Shown here: positions 10,240-23,336 of the stretch, piece after piece
Layout: each line of letters opens with the position of its first letter
Position numbering within the stretch: position 1 is the stretch's first letter
Translations under genes and position numbers: made by a program
The notes under the pieces: generated by a model
What the model saw: the letters and a program-made list of their open reading frames with translations, nothing else
Databases searched by the model: none
What the model was told of the DNA's origin: nothing
Assembly (NCBI RefSeq): GCF_022605165.1
Contig: NC_063069.1
Coordinates: 3,906,001 to 3,970,000 of the forward strand
Direction of reading: 5' to 3'
Length of the DNA: 64,000 nucleotides
DNA from: Purpureocillium takamizusanense
Taxonomy: Eukaryota; Ascomycota; Sordariomycetes; Hypocreales; Ophiocordycipitaceae

Positions 10240-12893
10240 GGAACGGACTGGTTGAGGAGACACGACAGGCAGACAAGGCGGGCGCGACGGACATCATATG
10301 GGGAACCGCTGGTTCCCTCGTTCGCGACGGTGGGGGTAGAGACGGGCAACGGGATCAGTTTGTTGCATATCACTGGCATAGAGCACGCAGCATCGACAGC
10401 TGCAGTGGTAGTAGTACCAGTAGCAGTAGAGGCGTAATCGATATCATGTCCAAATCGTGGTACCGAGATATTTGTCGATTCCATGGGGGCGGGTATGGGA
10501 AACTGTGGAGAGGGAGAAGATGGGGAGGTGAGGGTCCATCACATGACTGACTACTCTTGATCACGACTACTATCGCCACCAGCACCACCACCGCTACTTG
10601 CTGGCATACTACTACATGAATAACCGACTGGGTAGGTACCCAGACACTTCGTACCCCACGCGGAGAGAGCAACGGGGTCACGCTGTCGTATTCGGTTGGG
10701 GTTGGAGGTCCTCGCCGGGTCGGTGGCGGGGGGGGGGGTTGGAGTAACGGGGGACTTTAGTTGATGTACATACGACGTACGACGTACTCTCCGGAGATAC
10801 CGTGAAGAAGAACTTGATGTTGCGGCAGGCAGGGAGGAGCGTTTATTCACTACGTGACCAAGTATTGAAGTAATTGCGAACGATGGGGCATGTCCGAGCC
10901 CGGGGAAGCGAGCGGCTTCTACGGATGTGCGAGGTAAGGTGAAGTGTGGTGAGGAGGAGTTGGCCCCGTTGGTCGTCGGCTGGCCGGCAGGGCCGCGTCA
11001 CGGTATGCCGAGCATTCGGCCCGTCCATGCTGCGGACTTGAGATACCCACCTCCGTATGTCTACATGGCCCGGTGTCTGGTGGTCCACCGAGAGAGAGAG
11101 GAAGACCCACTGGGGGGGTGGTTTGAATGGGTCTGGTCCGGGTACAAGGAAGTAGGCTTGCCAGGCAGGCGGGTTGCCATGTGCCGCGGCCGGCTGTTTT
11201 TGCGACGTCCCGTGGGGTGGCTTGGGTGGCCGGACGGGTGGGCCGGATGGGTGTCACGGCTGCTAGTAGTGCTGGTGCGAGACTGATGTTGTCTTTACGA
11301 AATAACTAGTGTTGTTGTTTGGTTCTGACGAGTGAGCGGCAGAAGAAGAAGTGTTCTAGAAGGAAGGGAGGGGGCCCGCGGGTGCAGTGTGAGTTGAAAG
11401 AACGAGGCAGATTTATGAGCCATAGAAGGCTCGTCTGCTTTACTACTACGGGCGGGACTGCATCTGACAGACAAGGTGCTATAGTAGCATGAATAACTGC
11501 AGCGACGAAGGCGTCATCGGCGTACGGCTGTTTCTTGAGGACATGGACGGAACGGGCGCCACTTACTACTCGAGTATATCAATTGTTTGTAGGATTATCA
11601 TCCATGTCTCCTCGATGATGATGGGCGACGACAGCGACGGTTGCTCGTCCATACATACAGTATACGCCACGGGAGGCTTTGTCACCCGGAGAAGCAGCAC
11701 TCTGTCTAACACGCTTAGAGGAGGACAACGGCTCTGGGGAGTCGAGGGAGGGGCCGACGATGGCAGGCAAAATGCGGCTGACTCGGGATGGGCAAGATGG
11801 GGATGCCATGGCGGGGCGGCGGCGGGGATGTGCCGACTTACACGGAGCGAGTGGGAAACAAGCCATTGACGTCACCGCGACACGGTGCCTGTTGGATTTT
11901 TTTTCTTTCCCCTTTATCCCTTGACGATGGGCGATGCTGCCGCCGGCCGCAGCGGCGCCGAGGGAGCCGGCAGAGGGCGTCGGTCCATGCAGGCTCCTGG
12001 GCTGTGCCAGCCGCTGCGCGTTCTGTTCTGTATGTGCGTATGTGTTCGCTTCTCTGCTTCATGCGCGAGGTGCGTAGATGTTGGACATGCCCGAGTGGCT
12101 GCTGCTTGCTTGGCCTGGGCCTGTAGACTACATTGGCCTCCCCCCCGTCAACCACCACGGTTTGGGTTATGATGATGACGATGCCATCTCGTCACGGTTA
12201 TGCACCAGCAGGGGAAGACGCTGCCAGACCACGCCTGTTATGTGTCACGTTGTAAGGCAAGCCATCTTGAGGGCTAGGAAACAAAACGGGCTGGGCACTT
12301 GGCCCGGGCTGGCCTGGGCAGGGGGAGATGGCGGGAGGACTGGAGTGCCGATGCCATGTGGGGGAACAACGAGACGTTTCTTTCTCCCACTCTTCTCCAT
12401 GTCCTCCCTCGATCCATCATGGCCATGTCTGGGCTCATGGCCCCACGCCCCTTTTGCCCCTCCTCCGATGTCATTGAGCCATTCACCCTGCTGGCCTCAT
12501 CGTCCACCAGTCCAAGCTGCCGGCTGGCCCTTGCCGGTGGCAAGCAATATAGTCGATGAGTGGGAATTGTCTGCAGACCGACAATGAGCCCACAAATAGT
12601 TGTCGAGCGAGTGTGAAAGCAGACCGAAGGGGGGGAGGAAGAAAAAAAAAAGTGGTCAAACCGGACCGATTCCGGAGAAATCACCAAACTGGAGACCTGG
12701 AGACGCCCCGGTGTTTGCGTGGTTTGTGTCCGCTCACCCCGTGTTTAATGTCAGGTGAGAAGATGGATCGTGGGGTTGTCTGTTCATGCTTCGTGAACCG
12801 ACTGGGGCAGGCCAGCAACAGGCAAGGTGATGTGGGCGCGCGCCCCTTTTCTGTTCGTCATCGTGATCGCGTGTGCCTCCATGCGTGGTTGCG

Positions 12894-12900
12894 TATAAGA
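12894..12900 (+). promoter_or_regulatory. TATA box of the sugar transporter
   Basis: TATAAGA lies about 230 bp upstream of the ATG at 13128. It is followed by a CA/CT-rich leader typical of fungal transcription start regions. Confidence 0.45.
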
Positions 12901-13127
12901 GTCTGTTAGGTTTCCCACCACGCGCTCCGAACCCCGGCGTCAAGCAGGGAGCTGATGGGCAACTGCGACATAACAATCTTGTTGCGGCGAGCTGTCGTCT
13001 ATTTACACAAGTTCATTTCTTGACACTTTGAGATATAACCCCCCAGGCCTCCGCCACTTACACACACGCATACACACACTCACACCCTCATACTCCCGCG
13101 ACGCACAGCCCAGCCGCCACCACCACC

Positions 13128-15032
13128 ATGAAGGGCGGCTTCATGACGGTGCGCTTCGACCGGCACAACCCGGCGTCGGAGAAGCGCAGCGCCGACCATG
13201 TGCGCGGGTCGCTCGCCGGGCTCGACTACTCGCCGTTGCCGCGCGTGACGGGACGGTCGCTGGCCATGGGCGTGCTGGTGTCGATGGGCGGGCTCATGTA
13301 CGTTGTGCCTCCTTTTATGTTTCTCTCTCATGCCTCATGTTTTCTTCCCCATTTCTTGTCTCCCCGAGTGCTCTATAATAGTAGATGATACACCTAGTGT
13401 ACAACAACCCCAGACATGTCCTCGTACTGACCGCTCCCCCCCCAACGCAGCTTCGGCTACGACACGGGCCAGATCTCGGGCTTCCTCGCCATGCCCGACT
13501 TCCTCGACCGCTTCGGCCAGACCGACGCCCAGGGCGAAAAGTACTTCTCCGAGGTGCGCTCGGGGCTCATCGTCTCGCTTCTCTCCATCGGCACCCTCTT
13601 CGGCGCGCTGTCCGGTGCCCCCATCGCCGACCGCATCGGCCGGCGCGCGAGCATCTCGCTCTGGAGCGCCGTCACGTCCGTCGGCTTCGTCATCCAGATC
13701 GCCGCCGCGCACGCCTGGTACCAGGTCATGATCGGGCGCTTCGTCGCGGGGCTCGGCGTCGGCGGCCTGTCGCTGCTCGTGCCCATGTACCAGGCCGAGA
13801 CGGCGCCGCCCTGGATCCGCGGCGCCATGGTCTGCGCGTACCAGCTCTTCATCACCCTGGGCATCTTCCTCGCCGCGTGCTTCAACTACGGCACCGTCAC
13901 GCACCACCCTGACAGCTCGGCCAGCTGGCGCATCGTTATCGGCCTCGGCTGGGTCTGGACGCTGGTCCTGGGCTTCGGCATCTTGGCCTTTCCCGAGACG
14001 CCGCGCTTCGACTACCGCCATGGGCGTGTTGAGCGTGCCCGCCAGACGCTGTGCCGCGTCTACGGCGCTGGCGAGAACCACTGGGCCGTCCACACGCAGA
14101 TCGAGGAGATCGAAAGCAAGCTGCGCGCCGAGGATAAGATCCAGGGGGGCCCCGTGGCTGAGTTCGTCGGCATGTTTCGAGCGCCGCGCATGGCCTACCG
14201 CATCGCCCTCGGTGTCGCCCTGCAGATGTTCCAGCAGCTGACGGGCGCAAACTACTTCTTCTACTACGGCACCACCATCTTCAAGTCGGTCCAGATCGAC
14301 AGCTTCATCACCCAAATCATCCTCAACACCATCAACTTCGTCACCACCTTCCTCGGCCTGTACATTGTCGAGCACTACGGCCGCCGCAAGTCGCTCATTG
14401 GCGGCGCCGCTTGGATGTTTGTGTGCCTCATCATCTTCGCCTCCGTCGGCCACTTCGTCCTCGACGTCAACGACCCGGCCAGCACGCCCACTCCGGGCAT
14501 CGTGCTCATCGTATTCGGCTCCCTTTTTGTTCTCGGCTTCGCCACCACTTGGGGCCCCATGATCTGGACTATTCAGGCTGAGTTGTTTCCCTCGCGCTAC
14601 CGCGCCAAGGGCATGGCTCTCGGCACTGCCAGCAATTGGATCTGGAACTTTTGCATCGGCTTCTTCACGCCTTTCATCTTCAAGTCCATCGACTTCAGCT
14701 ATGGCTACGTCTTTGCCGGCTGCAACTTTGTCGCCGCTTTGCTCGTCTACTTCTTCGTCGTCGAGGGTCAGGGCCGCACGTTGGAGGAGATCGACACCAT
14801 GTATCTCGAGGGCATCAAGCCTTGGCGGAGCAGCAGCTGGGAGCCGCCTTCGGCCGAGCACATGGCCCGCCTCCGCCGCCAGGCCGGTATCGAGCTTGAG
14901 GTCGGTGCCGATGAGGATGGCGGCAGCGAGGGCGGCCTGAGCGGCGACACGAGGACCGACGGCCCCGGAGGCATGGGCAGCAAGAAGGAGAGTGGCAACG
15001 GCGGAGAGCTGATGCACCAGGAGCATGCGTAG
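13128..15032 (+). CDS. MFS sugar (hexose) transporter
   Basis: Proton-coupled plasma-membrane sugar uptake protein, probably for hexoses. Exons are 13128-13297 and 13451-15032, giving 583 aa. The 153-nt intron has a GTACGT donor and CTGAC branch site, and the join restores GGLIFGYDTGQISGF in the first transmembrane segment. Sugar-porter signatures are present: DRIGRR between helices 2 and 3, PETPRF before the central loop, QQLTGANYFFYYG in helix 7, GRRKSL, and WNFCIGFFTPF near helix 10. Twelve membrane segments are expected and the length is normal. The C-terminal tail is Gly/Asp/Glu-rich. It lacks the very long tail of glucose sensors such as Snf3/Rgt2, so transport is more likely than sensing. 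It faces the oligopeptide transporter tail to tail. Confidence 0.93.
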
Positions 15033-15143
15033 ATTATCTCATAGATGAGTAGGGTATTCTCTGTATATTTCAAGCACTTCTTCCTAAAGTGCCACCCTCC
15101 ATCGTGTGATTCCACATATGCCGAGGCGGGCCAACCCAATTAA

Positions 15144-18040
15144 TCATGACTCGGCCAGCGCAAAGCATCGCTCGCTGCTGTCGGCATTGTTCCCCCACCA
15201 GTTCGGCATGGTGATGATCTTGCCGGCGCCAAAGAACAGGAAAATCAGCAGCATGTTAAAGTTGAAGCCCGCGTCAAACGCCGCAGCCAGGATGTAGTTC
15301 CAGCGCGCCCACATCTCGTAGCGGTAGCGGTACGCCCAGTACATGACGACGAAGCCGCCCAGGAACGAGCTGAAGTAGCCGGTGCTGATGTTTCCGTAAA
15401 AGTTGGACATGCAGCTGAAGAAGATGGTCGAGTTGGCCAGGTGGAACTTGGCGCGGGGGAAGCGGCGGTGCAGCGCGTAGATGACGACGGGCACCGCCGC
15501 GCCGACGAGGAAGCCGTACGGCACGACGCGAAACAGGTCCTGCCGGAAGAGCCGCTTGGGTCCCACGAGCACATACTGCACGCCCAGCGTGAGCGACTGC
15601 GCGAGGGCCTGGCCCGTCCACTGGTGCGTCGGGTCCTGGAGGGTGCCGGCGAGGTAGTCGGCCTTTGTGTCGAGCACCCACCGGATCACCGCGTAGTCGA
15701 TGGGGATGCCGATGAGCGACCCAAACACCTGGCTGAAGAAGACGGCCTTGGGCGGTATGTGCATGTAGTGCCCAATCTTCATGTCCTGAAGGTTGAGCTG
15801 CGCGCGGTACCACGCGTCGCCCGCGATGGAGCCGTACGCCGACGCGCCGCACGGGTTCTTGAAGCCCGACACGGCGTTGACCATGAGGCCGTACCAGAGC
15901 TCGTTTGTTGTGCCAATGGCCTGAAATAGTTAGCCTCTTGTACGAACAAATAGTCCAGGAAATGCTTTCAAAGACGAAGGCTACAGGGCCAAGGTATCTG
16001 GCGACGAAGGTGGTGTAGAGAAAAGGGGCAAAGGGCTAACGGGGTAATGCACGAGTGAAATTGTAAGAGAAAGAGGTCCTCACCAGCTGAAAGTTGGACA
16101 GCGCATACAGCCAGCCCAAAGGCACCACGACAATGGCACCTGTCGCGATGCCCACAAAATACGTCCACACGGGGATGAAGAGCAGGTTCTTGGCCGTGAT
16201 GACCACCATGATGAGGAAGCTGGCCGCGAAGAGCGCCGCGAACCACCAAAAGGGCACCTCGTCGTACGACCGCTGCAGCACGCTCAGCTGGTCAACGTAC
16301 TGCTCTGCAATCTTGGTGGCCCGGGCATCGCCGCTGCCGTCGCTCGACTTTTTGCGGCCCTGGCGCTCGAGAAACTTGCCCAGCGCGTCCTTGAGCTCGC
16401 CGTAGCCAAAGAGGCCCATCCACACGAGCGCCGAGGCGTAGCCCGCGTAGTCGAAGAACATGTTCCATAGGTACTGCGCCCCGACGTACAGCTCGCCGTA
16501 CTCGGCGTAGGCCGTCTCGTTGAGCGTCATCTGCGGCGTTAGGAGGTCGTTGAGGGGGTATTTGGTACCGTTTGCTGCATGAGCGCGCGCGCGCAGGGGC
16601 ACAACTTGTCAGCATGAAACACGTCCATAGCAGGAGAGACGAGACAAAACATGGAAAAAGTAGCAGGAGTCACAAACGCACCCAAAAACACGCGGTTCGA
16701 CATGAGTCCGTGGTCCCAGCTGCCCAGCCCCCCAAACTTGGCCGCCGGCAGCAGCACCCAGCAGCCGACCACGAAGGCGCTGAACATGATGACCTGCGTC
16801 CACCACGGCGTGAGGAAGAGGCTGCCAAACGCGGAGATGCTGGACCAGTCGAGGCTCAGGTTGAGGAAGCCCATGCCGCCGAAGCCGCCGCCGATAAAGT
16901 TGGCCACCTTGTTGTGCGGCGCCACCCAGCACAGGAACGCCAGCGAGCCGAGCATTGGGAAGGCGAACTCGGGCAGGAACTGCCAGAGGATCACGGCCGC
17001 GAGCACCCCGAAGAAGACCTGGATCTGCTTGCGCGACAGGCGCGTCGGGTGGTCGCGCTGCTTGCGCTGCGTCTCGAAGAGCGCCGTCTGGCAGAGGCTA
17101 TGTATCGGCGCTCAGGGGTTAGCCGTGGGGACGATGTTGGCTGTCGACGTAATCCGTGCGTGAGAGAATACTTACGATTGAAACCTGTAGTCTGTCAGCA
17201 GCTGTCTCAACACATACAGTTCCAGCTCGGAACATGAATGCAAAGGAAAGTAGAGTCGACATACCAAGGAAAATGCGGGTCGTAGATGAGAAACTGCCGA
17301 GCCAGCGCCGCGTACGAGTACCCCGTCCAGGTAATGGCCAGCATGAAGAAGACAGCCACGGCGCCGTTGACGCGCTCGCCAAAGTACAGCTCGCTCATGC
17401 TGATGGGCGTGTAGCCCAGGTTATAGGTGGCGCCCGACGCGGCCGAGATGGTCACCAGGACGTGCTCCTTTGTGCTAAAGGGCCCCGGGTTGAGGCTGAA
17501 GCCCCAGGGCGTAAACGGCACGCGCACCCTCCACGCGGGGAGCACCTTTGCGAGCCATACGCCGACGTAGTTGGATGCGATCTGCACGAAGAAGACGGAG
17601 TATGGTGCCGAGGTGGTGCGGTAGTGCGCCATCTGCGAGAGGAACGCTCCCGGCGCCACGAACAGGATCGTGAGCAAGAAGTAGCGGAACGTGAGCGTCG
17701 GCTCCGTCGGGTCGTCGTGTAGGCTGACGACGCGTCGCACGTACGGGGGAATGTCGCGGATGCGCTCGTCGTCCTCATCCACGGCCTCCTCCTCGCCGTT
17801 GAGGTTGCGCAGCGTGTAGAGCGGCCGTCCGTCCTCGCCGTGCTTGAGCCCGCCGTCGCTGTCGGAGCCTACACGCTCAGCGATGTTGACGTCTCCATCG
17901 TCGTTGATGCCGGCCTTTTCGTCGATGCCCAGCACGGCGGCTTCCTCCTTGCGTGAGAGATCGTCGGGATTCTGCGTCACGACGGCGGGCTGTGCCGTGA
18001 CGGCATCCGAGGCCAGGTCGGGATGTTGGTCGCGGGCCAT
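15144..18040 (-). CDS. OPT-family oligopeptide transporter with a 9-nt micro-exon
   Basis: Proton-driven plasma-membrane uptake of small peptides (or glutathione/siderophore-like ligands; the substrate is unknown). Five exons on the minus strand: 17265-18040, 17176-17184, 16682-17097, 16084-16574 and 15144-15920, giving 822 aa, normal for the family. All introns have good donors (GTATGT, GTAAGT, GTGCGT, GTGAGG), and most have CTGAC or CTAAC branch sites. The joins rebuild the conserved run FPWFQSLCQTALFETQRKQ, in which exon 2 supplies only about three codons. Other OPT motifs are NFQLAIGTTNELWYGLMVN, KNPCGASAYG and KIGHYMHIPP. The first 150 or so residues form an acidic cytosolic tail. ATG 18040 is used because the upstream frame opens only with TTG. 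Confidence 0.93.
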
Positions 18041-20178
18041 GGCTGCTGCTGCTGCTGTCGTCAACTTCTCCTCCTATTTAGGAGATGGAGATAGATAACA
18101 GAACAGCCTGTGTCGAAAGAAGGCCTAGCAAAGATATGTGAACTCGTGGCGTGTTTCACAATATCGACACGTAGACACAAGGCGGGCGGCCCGTGATGCC
18201 TTTAATAAACGTTCGAGCACAGACACGGTGCTATCTCGCAGGGCGAGGGACTGACGTTGCCGCCTGGGTCCAACCGAGGAGCTCTAGGGCCTTTGGAATC
18301 TTGTAATCGTTTGCCACGAGACGACCGGCCCCAACACTACGGTGCGCACAACCCGACTCCCTCATTACGCTTTGAGCAGCTAGCCATGTGTCCACGGTCT
18401 CCATCATGTTGTCTCACTGGCCCGCAGGCCGCGATGAGGTTGCACTTCGGCTTACACGGCACAGCTAGACCCCGCAACCGGACCCCTGTCATGGCCTCTT
18501 TATGGTTGTTTGGGTGGAGGCGCCGCCAGCACGCCATCAAGGATTCGTCTTTGCACAGACTTGAACTTTATTTTTTTCGTTCTGGAAAACTGCCAGCTAG
18601 GGAACATGAACATGGCAGGAATTGACCACCCTCAACATGTGTCCATCAGCTGGCTACCTGACCTCCGAGTGCTTCTTTTCGAGAGACTGGACTGGCGACC
18701 TCGAGAATCGACAACCATCGACTAGAGGCAAACACTCAAGTCGACGGCTCCCGCCAATCGCGCGCCACCTTGGCAAGCCACAAGGGCGATAACACGGGGC
18801 TGCCATACGCGGGATCTGCACTTGTTGGTGTGCCAAGATGGCAGTTGCAGGTTGGGACGTGCGTGCTGTTACGGAGGCTGCTCTGAGCCAACTCGGCAAG
18901 CGCAGTGTTCCCCCCGCCCAGCTTTTGGGGGTCAATGATGGCTCTCCATCGTCTGCCGCATGGACACGTGCCATACCGAAGAGAGACGATGATGTGCTTA
19001 GACTCCATACAGTATCCCGTTCAGAGAAGCCAGCCCGCCTGGACAAATGTTGGGCCGCAACGTTCACCATCGCCCGTTGCTCGTGTAAGCAATCCGGCTA
19101 TTGTCGTGAAAGTAGTTCGCCCGGCAGCGCGCTCGTTGAGATAGGAGCGAGGGGGTCTAGCCGCTTTGGCGCCCACCTTCATGTACCTGACGGGAACTTT
19201 TGACGGTCCTGAAAGGCAATGCCCGCCGCAGGAATGGTCACATTGGTCTGTCGCCGGCTTAGGGCCGTTCTGAAATGGGCCATATCATGTGTTTCGACGG
19301 CGCAATCCCCCCCCTGACCTGGCCCGTCGACAGGCGCCCACGCGATGATGTGATCGTTCCGGGTGGGGGTCCTGTTCGGCGTTCCGGAGCCGAACTGCGG
19401 GTCCGTGATGACGGGAACCATGACATTGCTTGTCGAAGATACGTGTGGTTTGCATGTCTTTTGCTTGGGTATCCGTCAGCCGGTCTCTCTTATTGTGAGT
19501 GTAACTGTTTGCTCTTTGGCATGGCATGAAATGTCGACATTGGACGCACGTGGCGAGCAAGGACCCATGCGAAGCGTCGAGGGGCGGGGAGGGGAGCTGT
19601 GCCCAGTAAGGTGGCTCGTGATGTTACAGCGACTGCAAGGCAAGGCGCCCCGTTCTGCTATTTCGTATGCTACGTACATGTATTCTAGAACCTGACCGCC
19701 GTCTTGCGCTTGCTGGTTATCCGCTCTCTCACGAGAGGCAACGGCCACGAGTCGCGATTATATATTTCGTTCGACGCGTGAGATCCACAACAAGCTGGAA
19801 CTCATTTGCTCGTAGTATGTTGGGTTAGGTAGAATCACCACTTCAAAGCATCTGCCTCGTGCGGAGCAGGCTGTACTCGAGTCACAATGGCGAGTCTCAA
19901 ACAGGAGGAAGATGAAGATGGGAGCATCGTGTATGTGCCGACTGGACCAACCAAAGCATGCACATTCAGAATCATGGGCCGGGGTCTATTGGAAGACGCC
20001 CGTCCGCCGCTGGGGAGAGCGTCGATAGCTAGCTGCGGAGACGCCGTTGTATCATAGAGATGCTGCCTGCTCTGATGCCCCCTCCGACCAGATGCGCAAC
20101 AGTTCGACCACGTCTTCATCCGCGGCCGAAACATGGCAGTGGCAACTATCGCGCCCTGGCACACCTCTCCCATCCCGC
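18041..20178. other. Intergenic region of 2.1 kb
   Basis: It contains a (GCT)5 run just 5' of the OPT start codon. I see nothing else: only short open frames without recognisable composition. Confidence 0.45.
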
Positions 20179-21232
20179 CTACAAACCAAACCTGTTCTTA
20201 ATCACACACTGCCAGTCGTAAATCTGAAAGTTGCGGCAGGCGGCGAGGTTGTCGGGCGTGTTGGGGTTGTAGACGACCGTGGCGTTATCCTTGAGGAGGT
20301 TGCAGATGCTGTCGACGGCGTTCCACTGGAGCGAGACGCAGTTGCCCCATATCTTGCAGAGGCTGACGCAGTCCTCAAATTTGGGCTCGTTCCTGGACAT
20401 CAGGACCCAGTCCTCGGTGGTGCAGCCCCGGAGGCCGCACTCGATGCCGACGGTGGCGGTGACTGTGGGCACGGTGAAGAGCTCGGTCGTGACGGTGGAG
20501 ACGAGCGTCGTGGTCACGGTTGGAAGGACATCCTACAGGCGGCGGGAGTCAGCAAGTTGAACTATGCTTTGCCGGCAGTTGGCAGAAGAGGAGGAGCAAT
20601 GCAATCTCAGCTTACGGTATCGGTGATCGTCAGGACGCCAGTGGAGGAGACAGTCTGCTGGGCGGGCGCCGCCGGGCTCGTGATGAAGCAAGAGCAGGCG
20701 CTGCTCACCCGTGATGGCTCATACGTCACGGGGAGCCAGGTGGGATAGGCGGGTGCGTCGCGCTTCCAGTTGTATCGCGGGTCTTGGATGGTCGACCACA
20801 CGTAGGTGGTGTGGATGCCGGGCGTGAAGGTAGCCGTGCTGGTGTATTCAGCCCGTCAGCCTGAGTATACCTACTAAACGTACAACACAATACAGAGCAT
20901 GCTGTGGCCAAAGGAAAAGTCACACATCTGGTGTCTTACTACACAATGGTCGTTGCGGCGACGGTCTCGACAGGCGTCGCCGTCACCGTCTGGTGCGTGG
21001 TAGATTCGTATGCGGTCTGCGTGACGGTGGACTGGATGTACGTTGAGCAGAACTCGCTGGCGCTGGCGCTAAAGCGCTTGTCGCGCAGGTTACGGAGGAC
21101 GTTGTCGTCGTGGCAAGCCGCCCGTCGCTGGTTCCATCTAGCTGCTGCGCCGTAGACCTGGGAGGGATCCGGGTCGGGCAGGGCGACTGCGGCGGCCTGG
21201 ACGGCGAAGACGGCGAGACTCCTCAGATGCAT
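20179..21232 (-). CDS. Secreted protein with a C-terminal Apple/PAN-like region
   Basis: Probable extracellular or wall-associated protein of about 289 aa. Exons on the minus strand are 20940-21232, 20616-20838 and 20179-20532. A signal peptide (MHLRSLAVFAVQAAAVA) precedes CHDDNVLRNLRDKRFSASASEFC, a motif I know from many fungal secreted proteins. A long Thr/Val-rich spacer follows, interrupted by SSACSCF. The C-terminal 90 residues hold six or more cysteines in an Apple/PAN-like pattern (ECGLRGC...FEDCVSLC...NCVSLQWN...ICNLL). Intron 1 has two donors three bases apart (GTAGTA, and GTAAGA which I prefer); both keep frame. Intron 2 is GTAAGC...TAG. Function is unknown; carbohydrate or protein binding is an inference from the fold. 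Confidence 0.75.
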
Positions 21233-23336
21233 CGTTGAAGACAATGGCAGAGCGAGAGGCTACCATAAATAGGCGGTGTCTGAAAGATTCAATGCCTTGT
21301 CAGACAAGAGCGTCGGGCCGCGTTGTTATAACTGGAGCGGTCACCTCCATACGGCCCGGATTCAAGTCACACTTGGTCACCGCTTGCTGTTGCTCGACAC
21401 ACAAGGCGCGGGGTCAAGTTGGACGAGTCCGTATCATGACGAAAATCAGCTCGCCGCATGTGTTACAATACATGGAAGTAGTAGTATCCACCCAGGATGT
21501 CCCAATGACATGGCCTCGGCATGGGCGAGCAGAAGTTCCTGCCTGACTTCCCGTGCGAAACATCCTCATGGCTGCGAGCTTGAGGTCCAACAGTCTCCGC
21601 ATCGTCTGCAGGACGGAGACGGCGGAGCAACGGCGTTCCATCTGGGTCGACGAATCCGAGGCGCAGCAATGGACCGAAAGTCGCTGCCACCCTCAATTAT
21701 CGTGGCCAGTTGTGGAAGCTTGTCAGAAAGGACCGTTAGGCCATCGGGGAGCGTTTGTGCGAGCTTCCCAATGCATGCAACGTCTTGTGCCACACCAGAC
21801 GCACATGTACCTTGCTTACTACGGACGATGCGTCCAGCTGAGGCGCATTAAGGCGATGGCTTGACTGAGTTCGGTGGCATGGACCTGTAAGAACATGCGG
21901 TCATCTCTGGCATGGACATTATCTTCTTGGGAGCGATTCAATGACAGAGAAACGGGACCCCGTCTTGTCGCAACGCCGGACTCAAGTTGTCACAATAGTC
22001 TCTCTTTCGAGTGTCCGCTAGTTACCTTGTTTCTTCAAGTGACCCCGCCGGAAAGTCCATTCGCACGGGGTGTAGAGGCAATGGCGCGGTATCGCCGCTG
22101 TTACACGCATCGGAAAGCCAACGCACTACTCAGCACCTCTCAATATGACCGAACACCTACACATATACACCGTCGACCAACAGCCGCGGTAGGGCGCTCG
22201 AGCCAGCAGGGTTTGGGGAGGAGTTGGACGTGGATCGGAGGCTTCGGTTCGTCTTTCGGCCTCGCCGAAACGACGACAGCAAAACGATTCTACGATCTTT
22301 TTAGTAACGCTCCTGTAATAGCATTTTGGGCCTGCGGGAGGAACAGGATGTCGGGCGGCGAAACGTGAGCGAGATGGAATTGCCTGCTTCATACAAAGTG
22401 CGTTTGAGTTGAATCTGTTACGAAGAAAGGCTCGTAAACAGCAATGATGGTAACACCTCGGCCAACTACTACACTTACATGTAGTCGGCAAGCAATGCGT
22501 CAAAGAAGCACCTCCATTGTAGCGAAAAGCCCATTCAGTCGCGAGAAGAGGCTTGCGAAAGCCTCCGCAACTTCTCTCTGATATCGCAACCAACAACCCA
22601 TTTGCCACTGTACACGTGCGCCCTTGTCGAGAACATCGGTGTCGGACCAAGCGAGGTTTCGACTTGCCGTTTTCGATCACTCTCGAGGTCGTTGGTTGGA
22701 CGGCGGGCATAACAAGGCTGTGTCGTTTGTGAAAGACCGTGCTGAAATGACAGCCAACAACGAGGGGCGGCATCCAGGGCGGACCTGGCTATGGCCGTAG
22801 CAATATGACACTTTGTCGGATTTGCGATACTTCGTAGCGTGGAGGAGTTGCGGAATGGATTGCAGATGGTGTGGTGCGAAGAGAGCGGGACAAGAGGATA
22901 TGAGAGGCGCCTTAGTTCCAGTCCCGTCTGGTGGCGAGGCTTAAGCACAACTTACATCACTTCCCTGCACAAACCAACAATCTTTATCGTTGCTTCGGGT
23001 CCCATGTCACTTGGACAGCTCGGCCCTATCAGGAACACCAGACGAAAGCTACACAGCATATCTCTCACACATCGCTCATAGGGGCAATGATGGTACAGAG
23101 TATTCAGGCTCAACATTATTACTATTTACCTTCATATTCATCAACACATTAGATTTCCGGATATATTAATGCCCATCCTGCTTCCAGATTCAGGCGTCCC
23201 ATGCACAATGCCGAGCAGGAACCACCCATGCCCCGTGCCACAGGCTCATACCGTACTTCCTCTCCCCAAGCTCATCTTGACCATCAACAGCGAGACGCTT
23301 TTCAGAATGGTGAACAGCATACGGCCACGTGGTTGA
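21233..23336. other. Intergenic region of 2.1 kb
   Basis: No supported gene. The longest frame (215 codons, minus, 22126-22773) has no domain or splice support and random-looking composition. Confidence 0.45.

Larger units (their letters stand above)
9991..13127. other. Gene-free interval of 3.1 kb
   Basis: I found no supported gene on either strand. The interval holds a CA-rich stretch, a pure (AC)12 run, a poly-G run near 10729-10738, and the promoter of the sugar transporter at its right end. Confidence 0.5.

Noticed and set aside
13335..15026. 563-codon minus-strand frame opposite the sugar transporter
   Set aside because: Antisense shadow of a conserved transporter, with biased Ala/Asp/Gly/Val composition and no domain.
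22126..22773. 215-codon minus-strand frame
   Set aside because: Cys/Arg-rich random-looking sequence without a domain or promoter context.
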